A DNA stretch of 64,000 nt from Mesorhizobium sp. WSM4313 (GTDB taxonomy: Bacteria > Pseudomonadota > Alphaproteobacteria > Rhizobiales > Rhizobiaceae): positions 558,001-622,000 of the forward strand of contig NZ_NSFT01000002.1 of assembly GCF_002294725.1 (NCBI RefSeq), given 5' to 3'. This document shows, one piece after another, positions 16,466 through 24,713 of the stretch. The notes beneath the pieces are model-generated. The model saw nothing but the letters and a program-made list of their open reading frames with translations, made no database searches and was not told the origin of the DNA. Position 1 is the stretch's first letter, and each line of letters opens with the position of its first letter. The position numbers were made by a program, and so were the translations under genes.

Positions 16466-17832
16466 CCGGGAGGCCGGCGAAACCCTCCGGTGAGCCGCGC
16501 AATCGCGGCTGCAATGCCGAGCAGCCGCGCTTCCGACCATTTCCTGCCGACCAATTGAAGGCCGATCGGCAAGCCGTCGCGGTCCTGCCCACAAGGGAAC
16601 GCGAGCGCCGGATGGCTGGAATAGTTGAACACCGCGCCATAGGCCGGCAGCATCCAGTAGCTCTCCTCCTTGCCGTCGACCTTGAGCGGCCTGCCCGGCT
16701 TGCAGTGCTGGAAGGCCGTGGTCATGGCGACCGGGCAGAGCAAGGCATCGCAGCTGTCAAAGAACCGCTCCCAGGCAAGGATCGACCGGTCGCGGCGGGC
16801 AAGCGCGGCGAACCAGCGCGACACCGGCGTCGGCTGCTCCGGCGGTTCCGGCTGCGCGGCTTCCAACATCATGCCGATCAATGCACCGCCTTCGGACAAA
16901 TCGTCGTGCAGGTCGAGCTTCGGCAATTTCGCGTTCTCCACAACCGCGCCCGCCGAGGCCAGCTTCGCGGCCAGGCTTTCGACGGCGACACGGATTTCGG
17001 TGGCAACCGGGAAGCCCGGGAAAGATTCGGCCACGGCGATGCGCAACGACTTGAGTTCGAGTTTCGGCATCGGCTCAACCGGCACGGGCGCCAGGTCGGT
17101 GTCCGCGCGGTCCGGTCCGGCAATGATCCGATAGATCAGCGCCAGATCCTCGGTGTTGCGAGCAAGCGGGCCAACACATGACATCAGCCGCACGCTGCGC
17201 GGCATGCCGCCGGGATCGGGAAAGGCGCCGGCCAGCGACACGCGATGTTCAGTCGGCTTCAGGCCATAGACGCCGCAGAAAGCAGCGGGCAAGCGTATGG
17301 AATCCTGCATGTCAGTGCCGACTTCGAACGGCGTCATGCCTGTCGCGACTGCCGCGGCCGCGCCACCGCTTGAGCCGCCCGCCGTGCGCGACGGATCCCA
17401 CGGATTGCGAGTGCGCCCGAACAGCGGATTGTCGGACTGCCAGTCGCCCAGCATAGTGGGGACATTGGACTTGCCGACCAGTATGGCGCCGGCTGCTTTA
17501 AGCCTTTCAACCACAGGGCTGTCCTGATTGGCCGCGTAGTCGGCGAAGGGTGGAAAGCCGACGGTGGTCCTGATGCCCGCCGTCTCGTGCGCATCCTTCA
17601 GCGTGAACGGCACCCCATGCAGCGGACCGAGCGTGTCGCCGCGCGCCGTTGCCGCATCGGCCAGCAGGGCACGTGCCCGCGCCTGTTCGCGATCGAAGAT
17701 GACGACAGCGTTGACCGCCCCGTTGTGCCGGTCGATCTGGGCAAGCTGCGCATCGAGCGCCTCGATCGCAGAAATTTTTCGCTGGGCAATGGCTGCCGCG
17801 AGCTCGGCAGTCGAGGAAAACCCGATATCCAT
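16459..17832 (-). CDS. Amidase signature family hydrolase
   Basis: A 457-residue amidase of the Ser-cisSer-Lys type: Lys79 in FTLKDAHE, cis-Ser154 in AGGSSGGAAAAVA and nucleophile Ser178 in GTDMQDSIRLPAA, the last two 24 residues apart as expected. Most relatives have GG before the SIR serine; here it is Gln-Asp, a departure in the oxyanion loop that may reflect substrate preference. The enzyme should hydrolyse a carboxamide to acid and ammonia, with unknown substrate. ATG 17832 gives a standard N-terminus, and GGAG lies upstream. Next to two glutamine amidotransferases and an amino-acid oxidase it suggests nitrogen-compound metabolism. Confidence 0.88.
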   Translation of the reverse strand: MDIGFSSTAELAAAIAQRKISAIEALDAQLAQIDRHNGAVNAVVIFDREQARARALLADAATARGDTLGPLHGVPFTLKDAHETAGIRTTVGFPPFADYAANQDSPVVERLKAAGAILVGKSNVPTMLGDWQSDNPLFGRTRNPWDPSRTAGGSSGGAAAAVATGMTPFEVGTDMQDSIRLPAAFCGVYGLKPTEHRVSLAGAFPDPGGMPRSVRLMSCVGPLARNTEDLALIYRIIAGPDRADTDLAPVPVEPMPKLELKSLRIAVAESFPGFPVATEIRVAVESLAAKLASAGAVVENAKLPKLDLHDDLSEGGALIGMMLEAAQPEPPEQPTPVSRWFAALARRDRSILAWERFFDSCDALLCPVAMTTAFQHCKPGRPLKVDGKEESYWMLPAYGAVFNYSSHPALAFPCGQDRDGLPIGLQLVGRKWSEARLLGIAAAIARLTGGFRRPPGY

Positions 17833-17958
17833 GTGCACACTCCGGCTGCTTGCCGCGCTTCGCCTTGAACATGGCGGATGAGGGCGCGGCTTCAAGCCGA
17901 ATTCAGCATCCGAAGCTCGCGAGCGCTTGATCGAAATTGCGCCAAGTGCCGATTTCCC

Positions 17959-18759
17959 TCACCCTGCCAGAGCCAACTGGATGGCCGCCGGCGCGAAAGG
18001 CTTGATGCTGGTGCTGTCGCGGGTCATGGTGACGAAACTCGACTGTGGAATCTCGTGCCAGGTCCGGCCGTCGCGATCGAACGGCTCGGAAACGATGCAG
18101 CGACCTACTCCCTTGGCGAAGGCGCCGGTATAAAGCGTCGGAGCATGCTCGTCGGTGGCGTAGCGAACGGCGTGAAGCGCCCGACCGTCGCTGAACGCAG
18201 CCGTCAGCTTCAGCGACGATTCGATGCCGGCACCGCGCGCAGCCTCGAGGACGCGACTGGTGGCGCGCGACACCGCACCGTAGGGATCGTCCGAAAGCCC
18301 TTCGCCCATCATAAGCTGAAAGAACAGTTCGGAATCCGTGCTGCCTTCGATCTGGTCGAACAACGTATCGGAGAGGGAATTCTCGAGCGCGCGACGGATC
18401 TTCTCGAAGCCGCCGATCTGGCCGTTATGCATGAACGACCAGCGGCCCGAAACGAAGGGATGGCAGTTCGCGCGGCTGGTGGCGCCGCCTGTCGAGGCGC
18501 GCACATGGGCCAGGAACAGGCCGGATTTTATCTGGCGTCCAAGGCTCCTGAGATTGGTATCGGACCAGGCCGGCAGGACGTCGCGGTAAAGGCCGGGTTC
18601 CGGCCGGTCACCGTACCAGGCTACGCCGAAGCCGTCGGCATTGGTCGGCGATTTCGCCTCCTTCGCGCCATGGCTCTGAACGATCAGGGAATGGGAGGGT
18701 GCGGCGATGACGTCCTCCAGGAAGATCGCATCGCCGAGATAGGCTGCCCACCTGCACAT
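17959..18759 (-). CDS. Class II glutamine amidotransferase, EgtC/YafJ-like (paralogue A)
   Basis: A 266-residue Ntn-type glutaminase. It begins MCRWAAYLG, so Cys2 becomes the N-terminal nucleophile after Met removal; the longer in-frame start at 18792 would bury it and is rejected. NADGFGVAWYG, AHVRASTGG and FMHNGQIGGFEK are the conserved glutamine-binding and Asn/Gly oxyanion segments. Closest known relatives are EgtC (gamma-glutamyl hydrolase of ergothioneine synthesis) and YafJ; no egtB or egtD is near. It is very similar to the next gene, 18909-19709, so the pair is a tandem duplication. The three-repeat operator candidate lies about 90 bp upstream of its start. Confidence 0.85.
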   Translation of the reverse strand: MCRWAAYLGDAIFLEDVIAAPSHSLIVQSHGAKEAKSPTNADGFGVAWYGDRPEPGLYRDVLPAWSDTNLRSLGRQIKSGLFLAHVRASTGGATSRANCHPFVSGRWSFMHNGQIGGFEKIRRALENSLSDTLFDQIEGSTDSELFFQLMMGEGLSDDPYGAVSRATSRVLEAARGAGIESSLKLTAAFSDGRALHAVRYATDEHAPTLYTGAFAKGVGRCIVSEPFDRDGRTWHEIPQSSFVTMTRDSTSIKPFAPAAIQLALAG

Positions 18760-18849
18760 TGTTTGATCCTCTGTCGATGCGTTTCCGGGCACGCGAATGG
18801 ATTCGCGATCCGTCGAGCGCCACGGATGACAGGAGGAAGCCTGGGTGTC

Positions 18850-18877
18850 CTTACGCCGCGCTTACGTTTTGCTGATC
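18850..18877. promoter_or_regulatory. Three 11-bp-phased direct repeats, candidate operator (copy B)
   Basis: CTTACG (18850-18855), CTTACG (18861-18866) and CTGATC (18872-18877), each 11 bp after the last, upstream of amidotransferase A. The block 18847-18884 aligns with 13451-13489 with one gap and few mismatches, in the same orientation relative to the minus-strand gene it precedes. It is probably bound by the winged-helix/TPR regulator at 13515. Confidence 0.65.
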
Positions 18878-18908
18878 TCTGCCTGAATCCGGCAGCCTGG
18901 ATCTTGCT

Positions 18909-19709
18909 TCAGCCGACCAGCGCCAGCGGGGCCGCCGCCGGCGCGAACGGACGGATGCCGGTGCCGCCCCTCGTCATGGTGACGAAGCTCGATGGCGGGA
19001 TCGCCTGCCACTCGCCGCCGTTGCGGTCGAAGGGCTCGGAGACGATGCAATGGCCCTCGCGCTTCGCGAAGGCGCCGGTATAAAGCGTCGGCGCATGGCC
19101 GTCGGTGGCATAGCGGACGGCGTACAGCGCCTCGCCATCCGAAAAGGCCGCCGTCAGTTTCAAAGAGGGCTCGATGCCGGCCCGGCGGGAGGCTTCGATG
19201 ACGCGACCGGTTGCCCGCGACACCGCGCCCTGCGGGTCGGTCGCCAGTCCCTGGTCGATCATCAAGAGGAAGAAGAGCTCGGAATCGGTGGTGCCCTCGC
19301 GCTGATCGAAGACCGCGTCGGAGAGCGTGTTCTCCAGCGCGCGACGGATCCTTTCGAAGCCGCCGATCTGGCCGTTATGCATGAACGACCAGCGGCCGGA
19401 GACGAAGGGGTGGCAGTTCATGCGGCTGGTGGCGCCGCCGGTCGAAGCGCGCACATGGGCGAGGAATAGGCCCGACTTGATCTGCCGGCAGAGGCTCTTC
19501 AGATTGGGATCGGACCATGCCGGCAGGATGTCGCGGTAGAGTCCAGGCTCGGGCCGGTCGCCATACCAGGCCAGACCAAAGCCGTCGCCATTGGTCGGCG
19601 ACTTGGCTTCCTGGGCGCAGTGGCTCTGGGCGATCAGCGAATGGCAGGGCGCGGTGATGATGTCTTCGAGGAAGACCGCTTCACCAAGATAGGCCGCCCA
19701 CCGGCACAT
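18909..19709 (-). CDS. Class II glutamine amidotransferase, EgtC/YafJ-like (paralogue B)
   Basis: A 266-residue protein, the same length as paralogue A and largely identical: MCRWAAYLGEAVFLEDI, NGDGFGLAWYGDRPEPG, AHVRASTGGATSR and FMHNGQIGGFER. Cys2 is again the expected nucleophile. Differences cluster in the second half and the C-terminal tail. It follows the DUF6356 gene by 16 bp and is probably co-transcribed with it, whereas paralogue A has its own promoter region, so the two copies appear to be under different control. Substrate unknown; a gamma-glutamyl amide hydrolase role by analogy to EgtC is inference. Confidence 0.85.
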   Translation of the reverse strand: MCRWAAYLGEAVFLEDIITAPCHSLIAQSHCAQEAKSPTNGDGFGLAWYGDRPEPGLYRDILPAWSDPNLKSLCRQIKSGLFLAHVRASTGGATSRMNCHPFVSGRWSFMHNGQIGGFERIRRALENTLSDAVFDQREGTTDSELFFLLMIDQGLATDPQGAVSRATGRVIEASRRAGIEPSLKLTAAFSDGEALYAVRYATDGHAPTLYTGAFAKREGHCIVSEPFDRNGGEWQAIPPSSFVTMTRGGTGIRPFAPAAAPLALVG

Positions 19710-19725
19710 CGCATTCCACCATCTA

Positions 19726-19980
19726 TCAGGCGCGGTCCAGGAGAGCCTTTGGCTCCTTCACCGCGTGCGAGCCTCTGTTGTGCGTGCGCTCATAGAGCTC
19801 GCGAACGATTCGGCTGGCCGTAGTCTCGAACAGAAATGGCAAGAAAGCGTGAACGAGCGCGGCGCCCGCCGCCATCGACAGGCGCGAGCAGAACCAGGCG
19901 GCGAAAGCCATATGGCCGAAATAGGTCTCGCCGACCTTCTCCGGGTGAGCCGTGAACAGTGCCGTAAACCGTGTCGTCAT
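19726..19980 (-). CDS. DUF6356-family small protein
   Basis: An 84-residue protein: MTTRFTALFTAHPEKVGETY, then a hydrophobic stretch (MAFAAWFCSRLSMAAGAALV) and FLPFLFETTASRIVRELYER. This matches small proteins annotated DUF6356 in rhizobia, probably membrane-associated; the function is unknown. GGAGGG lies seven bases before ATG 19980, which fixes the start. It is the first gene of a two-gene unit with amidotransferase B and is divergent from the Lrp-type regulator, with a palindrome in the shared promoter. Confidence 0.75.
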   Translation of the reverse strand: MTTRFTALFTAHPEKVGETYFGHMAFAAWFCSRLSMAAGAALVHAFLPFLFETTASRIVRELYERTHNRGSHAVKEPKALLDRA

Positions 19981-20077
19981 GGTGATCCCTCCTGCCGGGA
20001 TGAGTCCCGATAATGAGTATCGTGCCATACGGCTTTGGTTCATTGGTCCCAAATGGTCCTTGCTTTTCGATGTTTTG

Positions 20078-20093
20078 TGGGACATTCATCCCA
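20078..20093. promoter_or_regulatory. TGGGA-N6-TCCCA palindrome before the Lrp-type gene
   Basis: A perfect 5-bp inverted repeat, TGGGACATTCATCCCA, ends three bases before the start codon at 20096, and a further GGTCCCA lies at 20045-20051. This is a candidate autoregulatory site for the Lrp protein in the 115-bp divergent promoter shared with the DUF6356 gene. Confidence 0.45.
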
Positions 20094-20095
20094 AC

Positions 20096-20566
20096 ATGGC
20101 GACGGAAATCGATGAGATTGATCGAAGATTGCTGGCTGAGCTGCAACGCGACGGCACGCTGTCGGTCGACCAGCTGTCGGAGCGGGTGGCGCTTTCGCGC
20201 AATGCCTGTTGGCGGCGTGTCAAGCGGCTGGAGGAAGATGGCGTCATCACCGGCCGCGTCGCGCTGGTCGATGCCGACAAGCTAGGGCTGGGCCTTTCCG
20301 TCTTCATCCTGGTCCGCACCTCCAACCATGATCCGGACTGGCTGCAGAAATTCCGCGCGGCGGTGACCGGCTTTGCCGAGATAACCGGCGTCTACCGGAT
20401 GTCGGGCGACCTCGACTATGTGCTGAGGGCCCGCGTCGCCGACGTGAAGGCCTATGACCGCCTCTACCAGCGGCTGATCGCCAAAGTGGCGCTGTCGGAC
20501 GTCTCGGCCTCCTTCGTCATGGAGGAGATCAAGGAGACGACCGTGGTGCCGGTGGAACTGCGCTAG
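20096..20566 (+). CDS. Lrp/AsnC-family transcriptional regulator
   Basis: A 156-residue protein with an N-terminal helix-turn-helix (EIDEIDRRLLAELQRDGTLS; VALSRNACWRRVKRLEEDG) and a C-terminal RAM/AsnC ligand-binding domain (residues about 65-145, with GVYRMSGDLDYVLRA). Members form octamers and respond to amino acids. The frame is open further upstream (from 19952), but the region 20041-20095 looks like a promoter and ATG 20096 gives the standard MATEIDEIDRRLL start. It is divergent from the DUF6356/amidotransferase B unit, which is its most likely target besides itself. Confidence 0.88.
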   Translation: MATEIDEIDRRLLAELQRDGTLSVDQLSERVALSRNACWRRVKRLEEDGVITGRVALVDADKLGLGLSVFILVRTSNHDPDWLQKFRAAVTGFAEITGVYRMSGDLDYVLRARVADVKAYDRLYQRLIAKVALSDVSASFVMEEIKETTVVPVELR

Positions 20567-20586
20567 GTAGGCCGAGGCCTCCGCGA

Positions 20587-20772
20587 CTTCGTCATCCACG
20601 GGCGGAGCGGGAGCGAAGCGGACGCGGAGACCCGAGGATCCATTCCGTTACCTCGATCAGAGACTGCGGCGGAGCAGAATTCTGCACCGTTGCGACGCTT
20701 TGAGGTCACGGAATGGATCCTCGGGTCTGCGCCGCGTCGCTTCGCTCCTTGCTCCGCCCGTGGATGACGAAG
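20587..20772. repeat. Dispersed 190-bp palindromic repeat, copy 1
   Basis: An imperfect long inverted repeat: left arm CTTCGTCATCCACGGGCGG...GACCCGAGGATCCATTCCGT, right arm ACGGAATGGATCCTCGGGTC...CCGTGGATGACGAAG, with GCAGAATTCTGC in the centre. A second copy with the same arms is at 56921-57107. It fills most of the 330-bp gap between the Lrp gene and dut, and no gene is seen there. Confidence 0.85.
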
Positions 20773-20896
20773 TGACGAGTGTTTTCGCCAATCGCCAAAG
20801 TAGACCGCGAGGCCATAGTCACGCCAGAAAGAAAGCCGTTGATAGCGTCACGGCCGGGTTGACTGAATCGGCACCCGCGCCGATAGGAGTGGGCTC

Positions 20897-21382
20897 ATGC
20901 GCACGGCTGTCCATTCTTCCTCCGTCATCGGCCCCACCGTCGGTTTCGTCAGGCTTCCGCATGGCGAAGACCTGCCTCTACCGGCCTATGAGAGCGCAGG
21001 CGCCGCCGGCATGGATTTGCGCGCCGCGGTGCCGGAGGACCGGCCGCTGCTCATCCTGCCAGGAAAACGCGCGCTGGTGCCGACCGGGCTCGTCCTGGAA
21101 ATCCCGGAAGGCATGGAGGGCCAGGTGCGGCCACGCTCGGGCCTCGCCTTCAAGCATGGGCTCACCGTCCTCAATACGCCCGGCACCGTCGACAGCGACT
21201 ATCGCGGCGAGGTGAAGGTGCTGCTGGTCAATCTCGGCGACGAGGATTTCTCGGTGACGCGCGGCATGCGCATTGCCCAGATCGTTTTCGCGGCCGTGAC
21301 CCAGGTTGCGGTCGAGGAAAGAGCATTGGCCGGCGGCACGGCGCGCGGCGCAGGCGGCTTCGGGTCGACCGGCACCGCTTGA
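20897..21382 (+). CDS. dut: dUTP diphosphatase
   Basis: A 161-residue trimeric dUTPase with the five family motifs: [48 protein letters not shown] and the C-terminal [10 protein letters not shown] that closes the active site. It hydrolyses dUTP to dUMP and pyrophosphate, limiting uracil in DNA and feeding thymidylate synthesis. AGGAG precedes ATG 20897. Its stop codon directly abuts the start of the HAD gene at 21383, so the two are co-transcribed and probably translationally coupled. Confidence 0.96.
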   Translation: MRTAVHSSSVIGPTVGFVRLPHGEDLPLPAYESAGAAGMDLRAAVPEDRPLLILPGKRALVPTGLVLEIPEGMEGQVRPRSGLAFKHGLTVLNTPGTVDSDYRGEVKVLLVNLGDEDFSVTRGMRIAQIVFAAVTQVAVEERALAGGTARGAGGFGSTGTA

Positions 21383-22042
21383 ATGGCCGTCCCCAAGCTC
21401 GTTATTTTCGACTGCGACGGTGTCCTGGTCGACACTGAGAACCTCGCCAACAGGCGCCTCGCCGAATGGCTGACCGTCGCCGGGTTTACGACCACCTTCG
21501 AATATTGCCGCAAGAACTTCTCCGGCCGCAGCATGGCCTCGGTGCAGAAGGAGATCGAAGAGACGACCGAGGTGCGGCTCGGCGCCGACTTCGTCGAGCG
21601 CTGGAATGCCGGCCTGCCGGACCTTTTTTCAAACGGGGTCGAAGCGATCCCTTATGTGCGCGACTTCATCGATAAGGTGCGGGCCGCGGGCATCGCCTAT
21701 TGCGTCGCCTCTTCGGCGCGGGTCGCGAAGATGCACATCACGCTGGGCCAGACCGGGCTGTTACCGCTGTTCGAGCATGCGATGTTCTCGTCCACCATGG
21801 TCAGCCGAGGCAAGCCGTTCCCGGATCTCTTTCTGCATGCGGCAATGACGATGGGCTTCCCGCCGGCCGACTGCATCGTCATCGAGGACAGCGTCGCCGG
21901 TACCCAAGCCGGCATTGCCGCCGGCATGCGGGTGTTCTCCTATTACGCCGACCCGCTCTCCGATCGCGACGGCCTGGCGGCGGCCGGCGGCATATTGTTC
22001 GACGATATGCGCGACCTTGCCGGGCTCGTGCCGATCCGCTGA
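21383..22042 (+). CDS. HAD-superfamily phosphatase (beta-phosphoglucomutase/GS1-like)
   Basis: A 219-residue HAD subfamily IA protein: motif I FDCDGVLVDTE with Asp10 and Asp12, motif II Ser in VASSARVAK, and motif IV IEDSVAGTQAGIAAG. A helical cap lies between residues 20 and 85. It should be a cytoplasmic phosphatase or phosphomutase acting on a sugar phosphate or nucleotide. It starts on the base after the dut stop codon, a strict coupling that hints at a role in nucleotide or phosphate clean-up (inference). Confidence 0.85.
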   Translation: MAVPKLVIFDCDGVLVDTENLANRRLAEWLTVAGFTTTFEYCRKNFSGRSMASVQKEIEETTEVRLGADFVERWNAGLPDLFSNGVEAIPYVRDFIDKVRAAGIAYCVASSARVAKMHITLGQTGLLPLFEHAMFSSTMVSRGKPFPDLFLHAAMTMGFPPADCIVIEDSVAGTQAGIAAGMRVFSYYADPLSDRDGLAAAGGILFDDMRDLAGLVPIR

Positions 22043-22077
22043 TCGCACCCGGCTGCGCATCGCAACCGGCCGTGCTA

Positions 22078-22190
22078 GAGCCGGATGATTTCAGGTCAAA
22101 TCCACCTGAATCTGTATCTGGCTCTAAATCAAAGAAATAGAGCATGATGTCGTCCGAAAACCGCTTCACACTTTTCGGCGTCGTGCTCTA
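22078..22190. repeat. Two tandem intergenic palindromic repeat units
   Basis: Unit 1 (22078-22126) runs from AGAGCCGGATGATTTCAGGT to ACCTGAATCTGTATCTGGCTCT. Unit 2 (22139-22190) runs from AGAGCATGATGTCGTCCGAAA to TTTCGGCGTCGTGCTCT. Unit 2 has the same design as 2620-2671 and 59331-59401. Confidence 0.7.
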
Positions 22191-22219
22191 GCGTGAGCGC
22201 ATCGGAGGGGCGCGGTGCC

Positions 22220-23074
22220 ATGATTTCCACTCTATGCCGCTTCATGCTTGCATGCCTGCTGCTGCCATGCCTGTGGACAGCTGCGCTGGCGCAGGCCGTC
22301 AGCTTTCCGGAGTTGAACAGCGCCGTTCCAGGGCATCAGGATGTCACCTATTTCGACCTCGCCAAAATGATCGTGCCTGATCTCAAGCCCGGCGACGACG
22401 GCTTCTACACAGGCGGCGCGCCGATCGAGATGCGCGACATCCTCGGCGGCGACGACGGCGGATCGCCGCCCGAGGCCGTCAACCTGCCGAATGCGGCGGC
22501 GCTGGCCATCAAGGCCGGCGGCAAGGACCGGCTGGCGATGCTTCTCGACCTCGGCCAGGCGCAGGACAGCGCCGAAGGGTTTGCCGCGCTGGCGCTCTAC
22601 GATCTCACCGGCAAGCCGAAGCTGCTCGACGCCGTCAATGTCGGAACCGACCGGAGCACCTATTTTCGCGATCCAGGAAAACTCCCGATCAGTGCGGGCG
22701 ACGACGCGCTCATCACCATGAGCACACATTTCAATTCGAACCAGGGCTATGTCGGCACGATCCTGATCCTCGTCCGCGACGACCGCTTCGAGCCTATCGA
22801 CCAGATCAACACGTTCGACGAGAATGTCTGCGCCTACAAGCGCACGCAGGACCTGTCCTTCCGGACGCTCGGCGGCGACAAACCCTACGCCGCGATCAAA
22901 GTGACGGTGACCGATGCCACCAAGCCGAGCGGCGAGAGTTGCGAGGAGCCGGCGCCCAAGGCGGTCTCGCACGACATTTCCGTCACCTATCGCTGGAATA
23001 AAGCCAGATCGCGTTACGCAAGCAATTCCGACGCTTTCGAGAAATTGTCAGCAGAAAACGCCAAACGTTTCTGA
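22220..23074 (+). CDS. Exported protein of unknown function
   Basis: A 284-residue protein with a Sec signal peptide (MLACLLLPCLWTAALAQA; cleavage probable after ALA). The mature part has repeated acidic GDDG motifs (LKPGDDGFYTGG; LGGDDGGSPPEA) and two cysteines (NVCAYKR; GESCEEP) that could pair in the periplasm. I do not recognise the family. GGAGGGG at 22204-22210 supports ATG 22220. It is a single gene between repeats and the PEP-mutase-like gene. Confidence 0.7.
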   Translation: MISTLCRFMLACLLLPCLWTAALAQAVSFPELNSAVPGHQDVTYFDLAKMIVPDLKPGDDGFYTGGAPIEMRDILGGDDGGSPPEAVNLPNAAALAIKAGGKDRLAMLLDLGQAQDSAEGFAALALYDLTGKPKLLDAVNVGTDRSTYFRDPGKLPISAGDDALITMSTHFNSNQGYVGTILILVRDDRFEPIDQINTFDENVCAYKRTQDLSFRTLGGDKPYAAIKVTVTDATKPSGESCEEPAPKAVSHDISVTYRWNKARSRYASNSDAFEKLSAENAKRF

Positions 23075-23153
23075 GCCGGAAGCATTCGTTTGCCCGGTTC
23101 AAGCGGCCACTATAAATTCGCCGCACGACCCAACTCATGATTGAGGACCTGCC

Positions 23154-23957
23154 ATGGACGACAAGGGCAAGATTTTTCGCGATCTGCACGCCTCCACCTT
23201 CGTCATGCCCAATCCCTGGGACATAGGCACGACAAAGCTTCTTTCTTCGTTCGGCTTCAAGGCGCTGGCGACGACCAGCGCCGGCTTCGCCTTCTCGCGC
23301 GGCCTGCCGGACGGCGCCGTGACCTTCGAGGCCATGATCCATCATTGCCGCGAGGTGACGGCCGCGACGGACTTGCCGGTTTCGGCCGATCTGGAGCGCG
23401 GCAAGGGCGATAGCCCAGAACAGGCGGCCGAAACCATCTTCGCGGCCGAAGCCGCCGGTCTCGCCGGCTGCTCGATCGAGGACCACACCGGCGACCCTGG
23501 CAATCCGATCTACGATTTCTCGCTGGCGACCGAGCGCGTCGCTGCCGCCGTCGAGGCGGCCCGGGCGCTCAAGCACGATTTCGTCTTCACCGCGCGGGCC
23601 GAGAATTTCCTGTGGGGCAAGACCGACCTCGACGACACCATCAAGCGGCTTCAGGCTTTCGAGAAAGCCGGCGCGGACGTGCTCTACGCGCCGGGCATCG
23701 GCGACGTCGAAATGGTGCGCACGATCTGCTCGTCGGTAAGCCGGCCGGTCAATGTGATGGCCCGACCCGGCTTCACCATCGCCGACCTTGCCATGGCCGG
23801 AGCCAAGCGCATCTCTCTCGGGCCGTGGCTGACCAATTTCGCCTATGGCATGCTGGAGACGGCGGCGCGCGAAATCCAGCAGGACGGCACCTTCGGCTTC
23901 GCCCGGGCGGCGATGCCGTTCGGCAAGCTGCAGGCGCTGTTCCGCGGCACCGATTAA
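23154..23957 (+). CDS. Isocitrate lyase/PEP mutase superfamily enzyme
   Basis: A 267-residue TIM-barrel enzyme of the ICL/PEPM superfamily. MPNPWDIGTTKLL at the start, a middle SADLERGKGDSPEQA and the metal-site segment GCSIEDHTGDPGNP are typical of the oxaloacetate-decarboxylase/phosphonomutase-like branch. The KKCGH motif of true isocitrate lyases is absent. It probably cleaves or forms a C-C or C-P bond in a small 2-oxo acid; the reaction is not assignable. Its last four bases overlap the end of the convergent EI24 gene. Confidence 0.82.
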   Translation: MDDKGKIFRDLHASTFVMPNPWDIGTTKLLSSFGFKALATTSAGFAFSRGLPDGAVTFEAMIHHCREVTAATDLPVSADLERGKGDSPEQAAETIFAAEAAGLAGCSIEDHTGDPGNPIYDFSLATERVAAAVEAARALKHDFVFTARAENFLWGKTDLDDTIKRLQAFEKAGADVLYAPGIGDVEMVRTICSSVSRPVNVMARPGFTIADLAMAGAKRISLGPWLTNFAYGMLETAAREIQQDGTFGFARAAMPFGKLQALFRGTD

Positions 23958-24649
23958 AGCAGTTCCCGCGCCGAAACCGCCTTGTGCAGGTGCACCATCA
24001 TGGCGGCGGCGAAAAGCGGCGTCAGAAGGTTGAGCAGCGGCACGGCAAGAAACATGGCGATGACCAGTCCGGCCAGGAACACCGTGCCGGCATGTTTGCG
24101 GCGCAACGCCTTGGCCTCGGACTCGGGACGAAACCGCATGGCGGCGAATTCGAAGAATTCGCGGCCCAGCAGATAGCCGTTGACGATGAAGAACGCGGCA
24201 ATGTTGATGCCCGGCACCAGCAACAGCAGCAGCGCGACGATGTTGCCGAGGACGACCACGCCGAAGAATTTGACGGCCAGCGCAAGCGAATGCAGCGCAG
24301 GCACGGCGCGGCCGGGCGGATCGTTGGGGTAGTCGGTACGTTCGACCACTTCGGCGACGTCGTCGAGGAACAGGCCGGCGACGATTGCGGTCACCGGCGC
24401 GATGAGCAAGGCTAACCCCACAGCCAGAACGATGCCGGCAATGATGCCGCCCAGCCACCCGGCCCAGGACGGCAGGCCTGGAAGCAGCGTTTGCAGCCAT
24501 GGCCAGGCCAGCCATTCGAGCAGGCTCTCCAAACCGACCCAGAGCGCCAGCAGAGCGAGCAGCGTTAGCCCCAGCGTCTTTAGAAAGACGGAGCGGAATT
24601 CGGGAGAGAACAACCGGCTGGCGGCGGCGCGGGCGGCGTCGAGGATCAC
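23954..24649 (-). CDS. EI24/CysZ-family membrane protein
   Basis: A 231-residue polytopic inner-membrane protein: several hydrophobic segments (TLGLTLLALLALWVGL, IIAGIVLAVGLALLIAPVTA, VVVLGNIVALLLLLVPGIN) and the CysZ-like FFIVNGYLLGREFFEFAA. CysZ proteins carry sulfate into the cell, but most EI24 homologues are uncharacterised and no cys gene is close by, so a sulfate role is tentative. It is convergent with the PEP-mutase-like gene, with a 4-bp overlap. Confidence 0.82.
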   Translation of the reverse strand: MILDAARAAASRLFSPEFRSVFLKTLGLTLLALLALWVGLESLLEWLAWPWLQTLLPGLPSWAGWLGGIIAGIVLAVGLALLIAPVTAIVAGLFLDDVAEVVERTDYPNDPPGRAVPALHSLALAVKFFGVVVLGNIVALLLLLVPGINIAAFFIVNGYLLGREFFEFAAMRFRPESEAKALRRKHAGTVFLAGLVIAMFLAVPLLNLLTPLFAAAMMVHLHKAVSARELL

Positions 24650-24713
24650 AGCGTCTTCAACCCCTCATCGAAAAAGACGCTTCGCAGATAAGCAGGCTGG
24701 ATGCCAGGCGCAA

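Noticed and set aside
23954..23957. Possible frameshift or fusion between the PEP-mutase-like and EI24 genes
   Set aside because: The 4-bp overlap is a simple tail-to-tail overlap of opposite-strand genes; both products are complete.
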